A stretch of 43,408 bases of DNA, taken from contig UQRS01000003.1 of assembly GCA_900543525.1 (NCBI GenBank), positions 1 through 43,408 of the forward strand, in the 5' to 3' direction. This document shows positions 8,315 through 16,286 of the stretch, piece by piece. Under the pieces are notes generated by a model. That model was not told the DNA's origin and searched no databases. It worked only from the letters and a program-made list of their open reading frames with translations. The DNA comes from an uncultured Oscillospiraceae bacterium (GTDB lineage Bacteria; Bacillota; Clostridia; Oscillospirales; Acutalibacteraceae). Every line of letters begins with the position of its first letter. The first letter of the stretch is position 1. Made by a program: the position numbers and the translations under genes.

Positions 8315-8680
8315 TTACGCGTCCGCAATCCTGCCGTCGGCCCCGATCACCAGTCCGTTGATCACTACCTCGCCGGTGTTTTTCAGCAGGATGTATGCCC
8401 CTCCGGCGGAGGAAATCCGAACCTCTCCGGCCTGCAGTCCGTCGGCGGACGCCGTAACCCCGGCCAGAAGATACCCCTTCTCTCCGTCGGGCAGCGCGCG
8501 TCCTGTACTCCCCACCGCGGGGAGAGAAATATACCCGTACGGAGCCAGAACGCCTGACAGCGGCACCGGCCGCCCGTCGTTCAAAAAGAGCGCTCCGTTC
8601 CCGTCGGCCTCAATCGCCCCACAGAAGCCGGCCGCCTGTTCGGCCGGCAAAAGCCTTTCTGTCATCCACATACGGATCAC
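8315..8680 (-). CDS. Short baseplate spike-like protein (gp45/gpV type)
   Basis: A 121-residue protein in the XkdR slot. The C-terminal half (GEVRISSAGGAYILLKNTGEVVINGLVI) has the pattern of phage Mu gp45/P2 gpV spikes, in which an OB-like domain leads into a triple-stranded beta-helix tip. It has no cysteine or His-x-His iron-binding tip that I can see. The alternative is a DUF2577/XkdR protein. Complete, between hub and gp25. Confidence 0.6.
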   Translation of the reverse strand: MIRMWMTERLLPAEQAAGFCGAIEADGNGALFLNDGRPVPLSGVLAPYGYISLPAVGSTGRALPDGEKGYLLAGVTASADGLQAGEVRISSAGGAYILLKNTGEVVINGLVIGADGRIADA

Positions 8681-8739
8681 CCGCGCCTTTCTTTTTTTAA
8701 GATGAAAATGGTAAGAGATAAAATATCAGCACGCCGCTT

Positions 8740-9669
8740 TCAGCAAATATCCTCCGCCGGATAGAGCCGGAAAAGGGTGTAAATCCCATCCGTGCCGTAG
8801 TGAATCTCCCGCTCGACCACGCGGAGTCCCCGCGCCGTCAGCCGGTCGAATGAAAAGCCCGTCCGCGCGCCGACCGGCGTCCGATCCACGCCGGTCACGC
8901 AGACCTCGTACACCCGGCTCCCCAGCAAGCTTTCGGAAAGAAGCCGCCGCGCCTCCTCCCGCTGCTCCCCCTCGGTCAGGGTATAGAGCCGCCGAAAGCG
9001 GCGGCGTTTTCCGCTTTTGGCCAGCGCGGCGGTCGACCGGATCGAGATGCTGTACTCTCTCGTCAGCGGATCGCTCAGGATAATCTCCGACAGCGGCTTG
9101 TAGCGCGCGGTCACCTGCTTTGCCGAAAAGAGAACCCCGCCGTCTCCGGGCAGCGCGGCCTCCACATTATAGTTTCGCAGCGCCAGTCTGCCGCGTTCGT
9201 CCGCATAGGGGCGGGGCAGCCCGGCAAGGCGGCAGAACTTCTCCACCACCTCAAAGTCGCTCATACCCTTGGTCACGGTAAACTGCCGCTGTAGCCGCGG
9301 GTTTTGAGAGATGGCGCGTTCGATCCCGTACCGGCGGACGTGATTGTAGTAGATGTCGTTCATGGAGACGGTTTCATAAAGCCGCGGCTGCGCCTCGTTG
9401 TCCAGCAGCAAAGCGGTGCAGTCCCGCGCCTCCAGTGTCAGCAGCCGTCCGGCCTCGCTGCAGGAGAAGGTCTGCTTATCCACCGGGCCGTAAAACAGCA
9501 GCCGTCCGGTGTGCGTCACCCGCACCCTTGTAAAATCAGGCGGAAGCGTCTCCACCGGCAGCGTGCAGCGCAGCGCCCCGGCCGCGTACAGGTCGTCGGC
9601 AATCTCCACCGAAAGCGGCGCGTCAAAGGAGGAGAGCGCCCCCTCCTTTGTATATGCGTCGATCATCAT
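8740..9669 (-). CDS. Phage tail hub protein (XkdQ/gpD-like)
   Basis: 309 residues. The sequence reads like the hub proteins of contractile phages (XkdQ, T4 gp27-like), which form the ring joining tube and spike: an early beta domain (SVEIADDLYAAGALRCTLP), a middle domain (GMSDFEVVEKFCRLAGLPRPYADERGRLAL) and a C-terminal region with FRLYPAED. The start overlaps the stop of the LysM gene (ATGA at 9666-9669), and two adjacent ATGs are present. Confidence 0.8.
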   Translation of the reverse strand: MMIDAYTKEGALSSFDAPLSVEIADDLYAAGALRCTLPVETLPPDFTRVRVTHTGRLLFYGPVDKQTFSCSEAGRLLTLEARDCTALLLDNEAQPRLYETVSMNDIYYNHVRRYGIERAISQNPRLQRQFTVTKGMSDFEVVEKFCRLAGLPRPYADERGRLALRNYNVEAALPGDGGVLFSAKQVTARYKPLSEIILSDPLTREYSISIRSTAALAKSGKRRRFRRLYTLTEGEQREEARRLLSESLLGSRVYEVCVTGVDRTPVGARTGFSFDRLTARGLRVVEREIHYGTDGIYTLFRLYPAEDIC

Positions 9670-10184
9670 ACCAGCGCCACCTCCCGCCCGGGCGTCAGAT
9701 CAAAGGGATTGCGGATATAGGGATTGAGCGCCAGCAGCCTCTCGACCGAAACGCCGGTGGCCGCTGATATGCTCCAAAGCGTCTCCCCCTCGGCCGGGAT
9801 GTACCGGCTTTGGGTTAAAGAGGCGGCCTCCACCGGCTCAGCCGGAAGCTCCCAGAACTCAAACGCATATTCCAGCACGCCGGTGCCGGCCTCTCCAATC
9901 AGCTTCAGCGACCTGAACCAGGCGTAAAACGGCTCGAAGCCGGGCAAAACCAACACGCCGCGCTGCTCGGACTCAAACTGCTTTGTCAGGCGCAGAAACT
10001 GCGGGAAAGCATCCTCTCCATAGAACTCACCGCGGCCGGTCACAACCCGGAAATCCCTGCCGAGATGCTGCAGCACCGCCTCCCGCAGGGGAGGCCGAAA
10101 CACCTTGAAATTGCGGCTGTACGCCACCTGAAGCGTTTTGGGATTGTGCGGAAAGGCAAAATCCCGAAATTGCAGCCTGTTCAT
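9666..10184 (-). CDS. LysM-containing tail protein (XkdP-like)
   Basis: 172 residues. The N-terminal part (MNRLQFRDFAFPHNPKTLQV) and EFWELPAE are typical of XkdP-like proteins that lie between tape measure and hub. The C-terminus is a LysM domain (YIPAEGETLWSISAATGVSVERLLALNP), which binds glycan chains or serves as a baseplate adaptor (compare T4 gp53). The start at 10184 forms an ATGA overlap with the 99-residue gene; the frame stays open further upstream, but that part has no plausible protein. Confidence 0.85.
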   Translation of the reverse strand: MNRLQFRDFAFPHNPKTLQVAYSRNFKVFRPPLREAVLQHLGRDFRVVTGRGEFYGEDAFPQFLRLTKQFESEQRGVLVLPGFEPFYAWFRSLKLIGEAGTGVLEYAFEFWELPAEPVEAASLTQSRYIPAEGETLWSISAATGVSVERLLALNPYIRNPFDLTPGREVALV

Positions 10185-10480
10185 GCATTCACCCCCGTAT
10201 CCAGAAAGCGCACATACCGCAGCGCTTCCAACTCCAGCCGGTCGGAGAGGTCGCGCAGCCCCTCCGCCGCTCCCATCGAATCTGCGGACAGAATCTCCGC
10301 GCTGGAGGAAAATCCGCCCTCCTCCGGCGGCAGGGCGGCCTCCCATGAAAAGGAGGGGTTGTCCGTCTTTTCCGCTGCGGCCGGCCTTCCGATTCTGTCA
10401 GAGATATGGCCGACCGGCAGCGCCGTCTCGACTGCGGCGGTCAGCGCGCTCATCGCCTCAAACAAATCGAATTGCATCAT
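10181..10480 (-). CDS. 99-residue protein of unknown function in the tape-measure slot
   Basis: I do not recognise this protein. It is 99 residues, acidic, with helix-prone ends (FDLFEAMSALTAAVETAL; GLRDLSDRLELEALRYVRFLD) and a proline/serine-rich centre. It is bounded by ATGA overlaps with the chaperone gene (start 10480) and the LysM gene (10184); a second ATG at 10477 is better spaced from GGAGGAGG. In PBSX-type modules the long tape-measure gene lies exactly here. It is either a very small tape measure or the tape measure has been lost. Confidence 0.75.
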   Translation of the reverse strand: MMQFDLFEAMSALTAAVETALPVGHISDRIGRPAAAEKTDNPSFSWEAALPPEEGGFSSSAEILSADSMGAAEGLRDLSDRLELEALRYVRFLDTGVNA

Positions 10481-11058
10481 ATATCCTCCTCCCGTGCGAA
10501 ACGAGGACCGGCCTCCTCCTCATCCGGAAGCTCGCCGTCCAGCAGCAGCTGGATGTAGCAGTAGAGATACTGCGCGTCGGTCATGCGCTTGACCGCCCCC
10601 TCGCTCGGCAGGCGGCGCAGCGCCCGAAGCACCCGCCACCGGATCCGGCCGAGCGCCGCTTTCTCCATCGCCGCTTTCAGCCGGTCGAGGTCGCCCTCCG
10701 AAAGGCTGTCGACGTCCAGATCACTTCGGCGCAGCGCGCCGTACCGCTCGGAAACCAGCGCAATTTCATCGGCCGTCAGGCGCAGCAGCGCCTCCTCCCC
10801 GGTTTCAAACACCCGGCCGAGGCTGTCCCGCAAGCACCCGGCGGCAAGGCAGGCGCCATAAGCCAGCGCGGCGCTGTTGTCCAGCTGCTGCGCCGCAAGC
10901 TTTTCTCCGAGCCGCGCCGCCTCCCGCAGGCAGACGGCCGCCTCATAGGCCGAAAGCAGCCGCAACTCCAGCTCCCGGCCGCCCAGCGTGACGGGGCAGG
11001 TCGCCTCCCCCGCGCAAAGCAGAATCTCCGGCGAGGCGAGAATTTTCTCCAGCGTCAT
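10477..11058 (-). CDS. Tail assembly chaperone (XkdN-like)
   Basis: 193 residues. Position directly after the tail-tube gene, the opening MTLEKILASPEI and the region TCPVTLGGRELELRLLSAYEA fit the XkdN/gpG family that keeps the tape measure soluble while the tube assembles. The C-terminus is acidic (ELPDEEEAGPRF). The ATG overlaps the stop of the tube gene (ATGA, 11055-11058). I saw no slippery sequence for the -1 frameshift that many such genes use. A chaperone without an evident tape-measure client is odd. Confidence 0.65.
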   Translation of the reverse strand: MTLEKILASPEILLCAGEATCPVTLGGRELELRLLSAYEAAVCLREAARLGEKLAAQQLDNSAALAYGACLAAGCLRDSLGRVFETGEEALLRLTADEIALVSERYGALRRSDLDVDSLSEGDLDRLKAAMEKAALGRIRWRVLRALRRLPSEGAVKRMTDAQYLYCYIQLLLDGELPDEEEAGPRFAREEDI

Positions 11059-11438
11059 TGCAGCACCATCCTTTTTGCCGCGACAATTTTAACCTTTTCA
11101 AGCACTGCCGAGCCGACCTCTGCGGTTTCCTGAATATCCGACCAGTGGCAGCCGGTATAGACAATCCGGCGATCCGGCTTGACCACCACGAGGCTGAAAT
11201 CCTCCAGATCGTAAAAATCCACGCCGTCGCTGTAGGCGGGAGAGGTATCCACCCGCGACAGCTCGAGGGTATAGCTTGTCCGGCCGGTCACCGCCGCAAC
11301 CGGCTCCTCCTCGCCGAAGGCCTCAATCGAGCGGCTCTTGCGAACGGCATAGCATTTATAGCTTTCCACCGTGCCGAGACGGACGCCGTTCGCCTCCAGA
11401 TAAATATCCTTGCTTGTGGGAACAAAAAAACTGCTCAT
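11055..11438 (-). CDS. Tail tube protein (XkdM-like)
   Basis: 127 residues. It follows the sheath gene by 16 bp. The start region (SKDIYLEANGVRLGTVESYKC) and the beta-rich body (TSYTLELSRVDTSPAYSDGVDFYDLEDFSLVVVKPDRRIVYTGC) match contractile-phage tube proteins of the XkdM group. The tube is the inner conduit pushed through the target envelope on contraction. Confidence 0.8.
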   Translation of the reverse strand: MSSFFVPTSKDIYLEANGVRLGTVESYKCYAVRKSRSIEAFGEEEPVAAVTGRTSYTLELSRVDTSPAYSDGVDFYDLEDFSLVVVKPDRRIVYTGCHWSDIQETAEVGSAVLEKVKIVAAKRMVLQ

Positions 11439-11454
11439 GCGTATGCGCCTCCTT

Positions 11455-12468
11455 CTACACCGTGACGGTTGCTGAGATGTGAATCCGGCTGATCCCCCGC
11501 GCTACCGTGAAGGAGAGCAGCACACGACAGGCCGTGGGGTCCTCCGCGTCCGCTTCAACCACCGGGCTGTCATAATCCGAAAGCAGCTCCTCCTGCCGGC
11601 ACTGCGCCAGTACAATACTGGTCTGGGTACCAATCGCCAGCCGGCTGCGGCTGCTGTTGCGCGCGGCGCCGAGCATCCGACTGAGAGAGGCGCGCACGCC
11701 GTCCAGCACCCGGTCGACAATCCGCACCGTCTGCAAATCGAGAAAGCTGCGATCCGCCACACCGCTGGTTGCCGTCCGGGTAGAGACGGTGCGGATGCTG
11801 TAGATTTTGCCGCCAACCGCCTCCAGCGGCGTGACGCCGCCCGCGATCATGGCGTCGACTGCGGCCTCGCTCAGCCGGGAGATCGGCAGCGCCGCGCCCC
11901 CAAGCTCCAGTCCGTAGAGCGGATCGGAAACGGGCGCGACCGCCACGGCCGCCGCCAGCGCCGCCGCGTTCACCGCGCCTCCCTGCGCCGTAATAACCAG
12001 CCGCTCGCAGTTGCAGGCGGCCGCCCGCTTTCTGGCGGCGCCCTCGTCGGCGCAATAGGTAAAGCCGATCTGCGGCCGCCCCTTTTCGGCACCCGCGTTC
12101 AAAAAATCGACAAAGGCCGCCTGCACCTCCGTATTCATGCTGCAAAGCACCAGCACCTCTGCGGCGTTCAGGCTCTCGGCCGTCTCCATCGCAGCGGTAA
12201 AGGCTGCCGCCGTGTCCTCCGCAGCCGGAAGCAGAAACACCGCCCGCGCCCCGCTCTCAAAGGCGGCCGTCAGCACTTTCTGCAGGTCGGGAGCGGCTGC
12301 GACCTCCCGGTCGGCCAGCGCCGCGCGCAGGCTGTAAAAGCTCTTTACCGCGTCGCTGCTGGAAAGCTCGCAAAGCAGCGTGACGCTGCCCGACGCCGCA
12401 GTCGACGATACCACGGCGGAGGCATCGTAGTCGATATACACGCCCGGCCGTTCTCCATAGGTCGTCAT
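11455..12468 (-). CDS. Contractile tail sheath protein (XkdK-like)
   Basis: 337 residues. The N-terminal motif ERPGVYIDYDASAV and the C-terminal domain (RSFLDLQTVRIVDRVLDGVRASLSRMLG ... VLLSFTVARGISRIHISATV) are typical of sheath proteins, showing that the tail is contractile. From memory it is shorter than the PBSX sheath (about 460 residues), so surface domains may be trimmed. Complete. Confidence 0.88.
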   Translation of the reverse strand: MTTYGERPGVYIDYDASAVVSSTAASGSVTLLCELSSSDAVKSFYSLRAALADREVAAAPDLQKVLTAAFESGARAVFLLPAAEDTAAAFTAAMETAESLNAAEVLVLCSMNTEVQAAFVDFLNAGAEKGRPQIGFTYCADEGAARKRAAACNCERLVITAQGGAVNAAALAAAVAVAPVSDPLYGLELGGAALPISRLSEAAVDAMIAGGVTPLEAVGGKIYSIRTVSTRTATSGVADRSFLDLQTVRIVDRVLDGVRASLSRMLGAARNSSRSRLAIGTQTSIVLAQCRQEELLSDYDSPVVEADAEDPTACRVLLSFTVARGISRIHISATVTV

Positions 12469-12479
12469 ATAGATTCCCC

Positions 12480-12974
12480 CTATTTCATTCTTACAATAAA
12501 CCGGTCAAACGCCTCCCCGGCGTCAGCCGTTCCTTCACGGATGACCGCGTCGACCGTCAGCGTCGCCGGCAGAATCAACGCCCCCAGCGCCCGGTCAAAA
12601 CGGATTTCACCCGCCCGAACCGAGACGGCGCCGCTGCCTGTCTCCCCCGCAATGAGAGCCGAAACCAGCGCGCCCAGCATCTCGTGACAGACCTCGCCCC
12701 CGAGGAGCTTGGGCACCGCGATGTCCATCCGAACCTCCAGCCGGCACTTGCGGCCGCAGATCTCCTCCCCGCGTTCGGAGCGGCCGAAGTACCCGCCGAG
12801 CGCGCCGTGTTCAAGCTCCACCGAGCCGATGCTGACCGCAATCACCGACCGGCGCAGCGGCACATCCTTAATGGCGGAGGGATAACCGGCGATCACCGTA
12901 CTCCCGTCCAGGTAAGGGCTTTTTTCAAGCTCGTCCCGAATTTCCTCCAGAATTTCCGCAACCGGGTTAATCAT
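12480..12974 (-). CDS. Probable tail terminator / head-tail joining protein
   Basis: 164 residues. It lies between a head-closure-like gene and the sheath. The sequence (MINPVAEILEEIRDELEKSPYL ... ALILPATLTVDAVIREG) has the helix-then-beta pattern of tail-completion proteins. Function is assigned mainly from position. The ATG overlaps the preceding stop (ATGA, 12971-12974). Confidence 0.6.
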   Translation of the reverse strand: MINPVAEILEEIRDELEKSPYLDGSTVIAGYPSAIKDVPLRRSVIAVSIGSVELEHGALGGYFGRSERGEEICGRKCRLEVRMDIAVPKLLGGEVCHEMLGALVSALIAGETGSGAVSVRAGEIRFDRALGALILPATLTVDAVIREGTADAGEAFDRFIVRMK

Positions 12975-13333
12975 CTCTCCGCCTCCCCATTTTCGTATCG
13001 CGGCTTCAGCACCGCCCAGCAGTACAGCCGCTCACTCCCGAAGGAGATGGCCTGCGCCCGGGTCACATCATACTTTCCGCCGGCCGCTTCTACCAGCACG
13101 TCCCGCCCCAGCGTGTCAATCGCCGGCTCGGGCGGCCCGATGTATACAAACAGCCCCTCATCCACGCTCCCGAGTGAGGAGACCGCCGGCTCCAGATACA
13201 TTTTGCTGGTATACTGCACCGGCTGAACAAAGGCCTTGACCCCCTGGCGCTTTTTGCCGCAGGTCACAAAAACCGGCTGGCCAAAGCGCTCCAGCATAAT
13301 GGCAATCTGCCTGACAAACTGCACGCGGCGCAC
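12971..13333 (-). CDS. Probable head closure (neck) protein
   Basis: 120 residues in the XkdH/neck slot. It is beta-rich (VFVTCGKKRQGVKAFVQPVQYTSKMY ... DEGLFVYIGPPEPA), as in proteins that close the capsid after packaging. It starts 3 bp after the previous gene ends. Assignment rests on synteny. Confidence 0.6.
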   Translation of the reverse strand: MRRVQFVRQIAIMLERFGQPVFVTCGKKRQGVKAFVQPVQYTSKMYLEPAVSSLGSVDEGLFVYIGPPEPAIDTLGRDVLVEAAGGKYDVTRAQAISFGSERLYCWAVLKPRYENGEAER

Positions 13334-13336
13334 CTC

Positions 13337-13687
13337 CTATATGCAGATAAACGCAAAATCATCCGGATTCAAAAACGCCCTGACCGCGCGCAAAGCCTCT
13401 TTATATATCTCATAGGCCGCCTCGACCCCGCCACCCATGGCGAGCGTGACCTCTCCCGCCTTGAAGTGCGCCACATCGGATGCCGCGCTTTTCAGGCTGT
13501 AGCGGTAAAACGCCAGCGCGGCCGCCGCGTAGCAGAGGCGGTCTCCCGCTTTTTGAAGATCCGCGTCCGGCCGCAGCATCCCCTCTATCTCCACCGCGCA
13601 GATACGCAAAAGGTCGCTCCACGCGGCAGTCTCCGTCTCTCCGCTGAAATCCCGGAAAAATTTTCCGATCATATCCATGTCCAGCAT
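13337..13687 (-). CDS. Probable head-tail connector protein (adaptor)
   Basis: 116 residues, mostly helical (AAWSDLLRICAVEIEGML ... LCYAAAALAFYRYSLKS), directly downstream of the major capsid gene, the usual slot of gp6/gp15-type adaptors that sit under the portal. The ATG has a GGGGAGG site 6 bases upstream. Specific family not certain. Confidence 0.6.
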   Translation of the reverse strand: MLDMDMIGKFFRDFSGETETAAWSDLLRICAVEIEGMLRPDADLQKAGDRLCYAAAALAFYRYSLKSAASDVAHFKAGEVTLAMGGGVEAAYEIYKEALRAVRAFLNPDDFAFICI

Positions 13688-13860
13688 AGTGTTCCTCCCC
13701 TTATCAAAAAATGCGGGTCGCGGGCGGTCTCTCCGTCCGCGGCCCGCATGGCAAAAGCCGGAGTTTTGTTCTCCCTCTTCTCATTTTCCGGGAGAAGCCT
13801 ACCATATCATTCCATCTGATTTTCGCCCCTCAAAACCCCGGCCGGTCTCAAGCCTTCCGC

Positions 13861-14874
13861 TTATTCGGAAACCTTCAGCACTGCCGAAGCGTCCGGGAAA
13901 ATCTTGGCAAAGCCGGAGGTCGAGGTGACCGCCGCCCGCTCGAGCTGCCGATCAATCAGCTTGTCATAGTCGACCAGCACGTCCGCGGCCACGACCATCT
14001 CCAGCGCGCAGTCTTTATCCAGCGCAATAATATGGCCGCTGTCGACCGATTTGGACTTGAGGAAATTGGCGCCCATCGGCCGGTTGAGCTTGCCGGTGCC
14101 CTGGAAATTGATGCCGGTCTGCGGGTTCTGGAACTCCTTCAGATTCAGCATGGCAATCATCATGTCGGGCGGGGCAATCAGCGTATTGAGGGTATACGGA
14201 TCAAGCGTGTTGACCAGGCTGATCAGGTCGGTATACGCCAGCGTGCCGGTGGTTGCGGCCGTGATCTTGGTCGCGGCGTTATTGTTTCCGTCGCCGTTTA
14301 CCAGCACGTCCACCGCGTCCTGGAACTGCTGACGGGCGATATAGGCGCCGATCTGCTTCAGCGTGACCGTAAAGAGGTCGAGGCGCTGATACTTGAGCGC
14401 CTCATACGGGGCGACCAGCATCCGGCCGCGCTTGTGCAGCTTGACCAGATTCTCCTGCGTCTTGATGCGGGTTTCGGGAATCGCCGCACCGGCCGCAACC
14501 TTCTTCAGCGACTTGTCATCCTCGCTCGGGACGGAGGCGATGGTGCGGTAATCCATACTGTTGATCTTGGTAACGGTCGCCACAACCGAGGAGATCAGAT
14601 TGGCCTCCTCCATGCCCTGCCGCACCGCACGGGAAACATACTCCGGAAAAAGGGCGGACGAGCCGGTGGAGGTGAAAAACTTCTGCACCATGTCCGAGCC
14701 GGCGCCGCTTACCTTGATATCGAACCGCTTGAGCTGGCGCTGATAGGCATCCATCCCCTCCAGCGCAGTGCCGATATAATTGGCCGAGGGATCCAGCTCC
14801 TCCAGAACCTGCGTAAAGCTTTTTTCAGGGGAGGCATACATCCCTTTTTCAATATTGATGGTTTCAAAATTCAT
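13861..14874 (-). CDS. Major capsid protein (HK97 fold)
   Basis: 337 residues. It lies after the decoration gene and contains features of PBSX-type capsids: an amphipathic N-terminal arm (EKSFTQVLEELDPSANYIGTALEGMDAYQRQL), LFPEYVSRAVRQGMEEANLISSVVA, a central LVAPYEALKYQRLDLFTVTLKQIGAYIARQQFQDAVDVL helix region, and a C-terminal P/A-domain strand. AGGAGG precedes the ATG. An intact capsid gene together with terminase and portal implies that a DNA-filled head can be made. Confidence 0.88.
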   Translation of the reverse strand: MNFETINIEKGMYASPEKSFTQVLEELDPSANYIGTALEGMDAYQRQLKRFDIKVSGAGSDMVQKFFTSTGSSALFPEYVSRAVRQGMEEANLISSVVATVTKINSMDYRTIASVPSEDDKSLKKVAAGAAIPETRIKTQENLVKLHKRGRMLVAPYEALKYQRLDLFTVTLKQIGAYIARQQFQDAVDVLVNGDGNNNAATKITAATTGTLAYTDLISLVNTLDPYTLNTLIAPPDMMIAMLNLKEFQNPQTGINFQGTGKLNRPMGANFLKSKSVDSGHIIALDKDCALEMVVAADVLVDYDKLIDRQLERAAVTSTSGFAKIFPDASAVLKVSE

Positions 14875-14902
14875 ATCCGCGTTCCTCCTTCAATGGCTGT
14901 TG

Positions 14903-15241
14903 TTACAGAATAAAACCGACCTTGGTGTTGGTGGAGTCAACCTCCACAACGATGGCGCTGCGTCCGCCGGTGCCGGTCTTAACCCCGCCCGTGCCGTCGC
15001 AAAGCAGCGACACAACGCCGAGGCCCGGCGCCGTTCCGCTGTAGGGCAGTTCAACATAGCCGCTGGTCTGAACCGAGGCAATGCCGTCCCGAACGCTTCT
15101 TGCCACGCCGCAGATTACAGCGTCGGCCGTGCCTTTTCCGACTGTCGCGTTGGCGGTGACGATGACCGGCATGCCGACCTCGACGCCACTGGCCGCCTTA
15201 AAGGTGGTCATGCTTTCGTTATAGCCTGTGAAACAAATCAT
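14903..15241 (-). CDS. Capsid decoration (cement) protein
   Basis: About 112 residues, small and beta-rich with alternating glycine/valine (FKAASGVEVGMPVIVTANATVGKGTADAVICGVARSV), as in head-decoration proteins placed between protease and capsid genes. The frame could start at 15250, but AGGAGG abuts that ATG, and the ATG at 15241 has a 9-base spacing. Confidence 0.7.
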   Translation of the reverse strand: MICFTGYNESMTTFKAASGVEVGMPVIVTANATVGKGTADAVICGVARSVRDGIASVQTSGYVELPYSGTAPGLGVVSLLCDGTGGVKTGTGGRSAIVVEVDSTNTKVGFIL

Positions 15242-15257
15242 ATCGCGCATCCTCCTG

Positions 15258-16244
15258 TTAAATCATAAAATCTTTGAAATCGGCCGCATCCCGTCCGTCC
15301 TGCGGACGACTGGCCAATTGCGGCTGCGCAGCCTGCGCGCCAAAGGTTCGCTTTGCATCCTCCCAGAATTTTTTCAGCTCCTCCGGCTCCATCCGCTGCA
15401 TCAGGCTGTCCAGCACCTCCTGCGGCATGGCCGGCTGCCCGATGGCATACATCTTTTTGACCGACCGGCGGATCTCCGCCTCTGCCGCGCCGCCCAGCGC
15501 AGCGTCGGCCCGCAGCCGGGAAACCAGCGCGGACAGCTCGTCCGCTTCCTTCCGGCTCAGCGTCACCACATCTCCTGTTTTCAGTGTCTTGAGCAGCTTT
15601 TCCTCGTCCGTTTTCATCTCCTCCTTCTGCATCTTCCGGGACTTTACCACACCTGCAAGCGGCTGCGCGGGCACCGCCACAAACGACCACTCATACGCGT
15701 CGGTCGGGTTGTCCAGCACCGCATAGCAGAGCTGCTTTTTTCCATCCTTCGCATAGCTGCGTCCGGGCAGATGGCTGCACCCGCCGTCCCTTGCCAAAGT
15801 CCCGCAGATCGAGCAATATCTGTCAGCCACCGCGCAGCCCACGCTGACCTCCCGCTTAATGCCCGAGTCAATATCCAGTATCATACTTTCATTCTGCGGA
15901 CTCTTTGGCATGTAAGCGCGGGCCTTCAGGCGATGATAAGGCTGCCCATCGGAGGTCAGCTGATTGGGGACCGCCTCCACTCCGGCCGAGAAAATGCGTG
16001 CCACCTGATCTCTGCCCTTCATCGAGTGGTCGAAGATTCCCGACTTACCGACGAACAGCTTCGCCAGCTTGCCCAGTGCGTCTATCGTGAACCGCTCAAA
16101 GTCCCTGTCGATTTCGTTGTCGCAAAGCACGACCGAAAAAACATAGACCTCGTCGGCTGACAGCTTGCGTCTGGCCTGCTGATTGATCAGCTCCAGCTCT
16201 CCCTCGAGCGGCGCGCCGCTCGCTTCAACAAATCCGTTCTGCAT
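15258..16244 (-). CDS. Prohead protease fused to a scaffold-like tail (XkdF-like)
   Basis: 328 residues. The N-terminal two thirds match the XkdF-type putative serine protease, with DHS (in GIFDHSMKGRD) and KREVSVGC as likely catalytic blocks. A cysteine/histidine cluster (YCSICGT ... GGCSHLPG) looks like a zinc knuckle often found in this family. The C-terminal third is charged, helical and glutamine-rich (DEEKLLKTLKTGDVV ... KKFWEDAKRTFG), probably the scaffold removed during capsid maturation. Order portal-protease-decoration-capsid is canonical. Confidence 0.8.
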   Translation of the reverse strand: MQNGFVEASGAPLEGELELINQQARRKLSADEVYVFSVVLCDNEIDRDFERFTIDALGKLAKLFVGKSGIFDHSMKGRDQVARIFSAGVEAVPNQLTSDGQPYHRLKARAYMPKSPQNESMILDIDSGIKREVSVGCAVADRYCSICGTLARDGGCSHLPGRSYAKDGKKQLCYAVLDNPTDAYEWSFVAVPAQPLAGVVKSRKMQKEEMKTDEEKLLKTLKTGDVVTLSRKEADELSALVSRLRADAALGGAAEAEIRRSVKKMYAIGQPAMPQEVLDSLMQRMEPEELKKFWEDAKRTFGAQAAQPQLASRPQDGRDAADFKDFMI

Positions 16245-16286
16245 AAATTCAAAACCCCATCCTTTCTGAAAATAGCGGCGGGAGGC

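Noticed and set aside
9666..10346. N-terminally extended version of the LysM tail protein starting at 10346
   Set aside because: The extension is Gly/Arg-rich out-of-frame translation of the 99-residue gene; the ATGA-coupled start at 10184 is the natural one.
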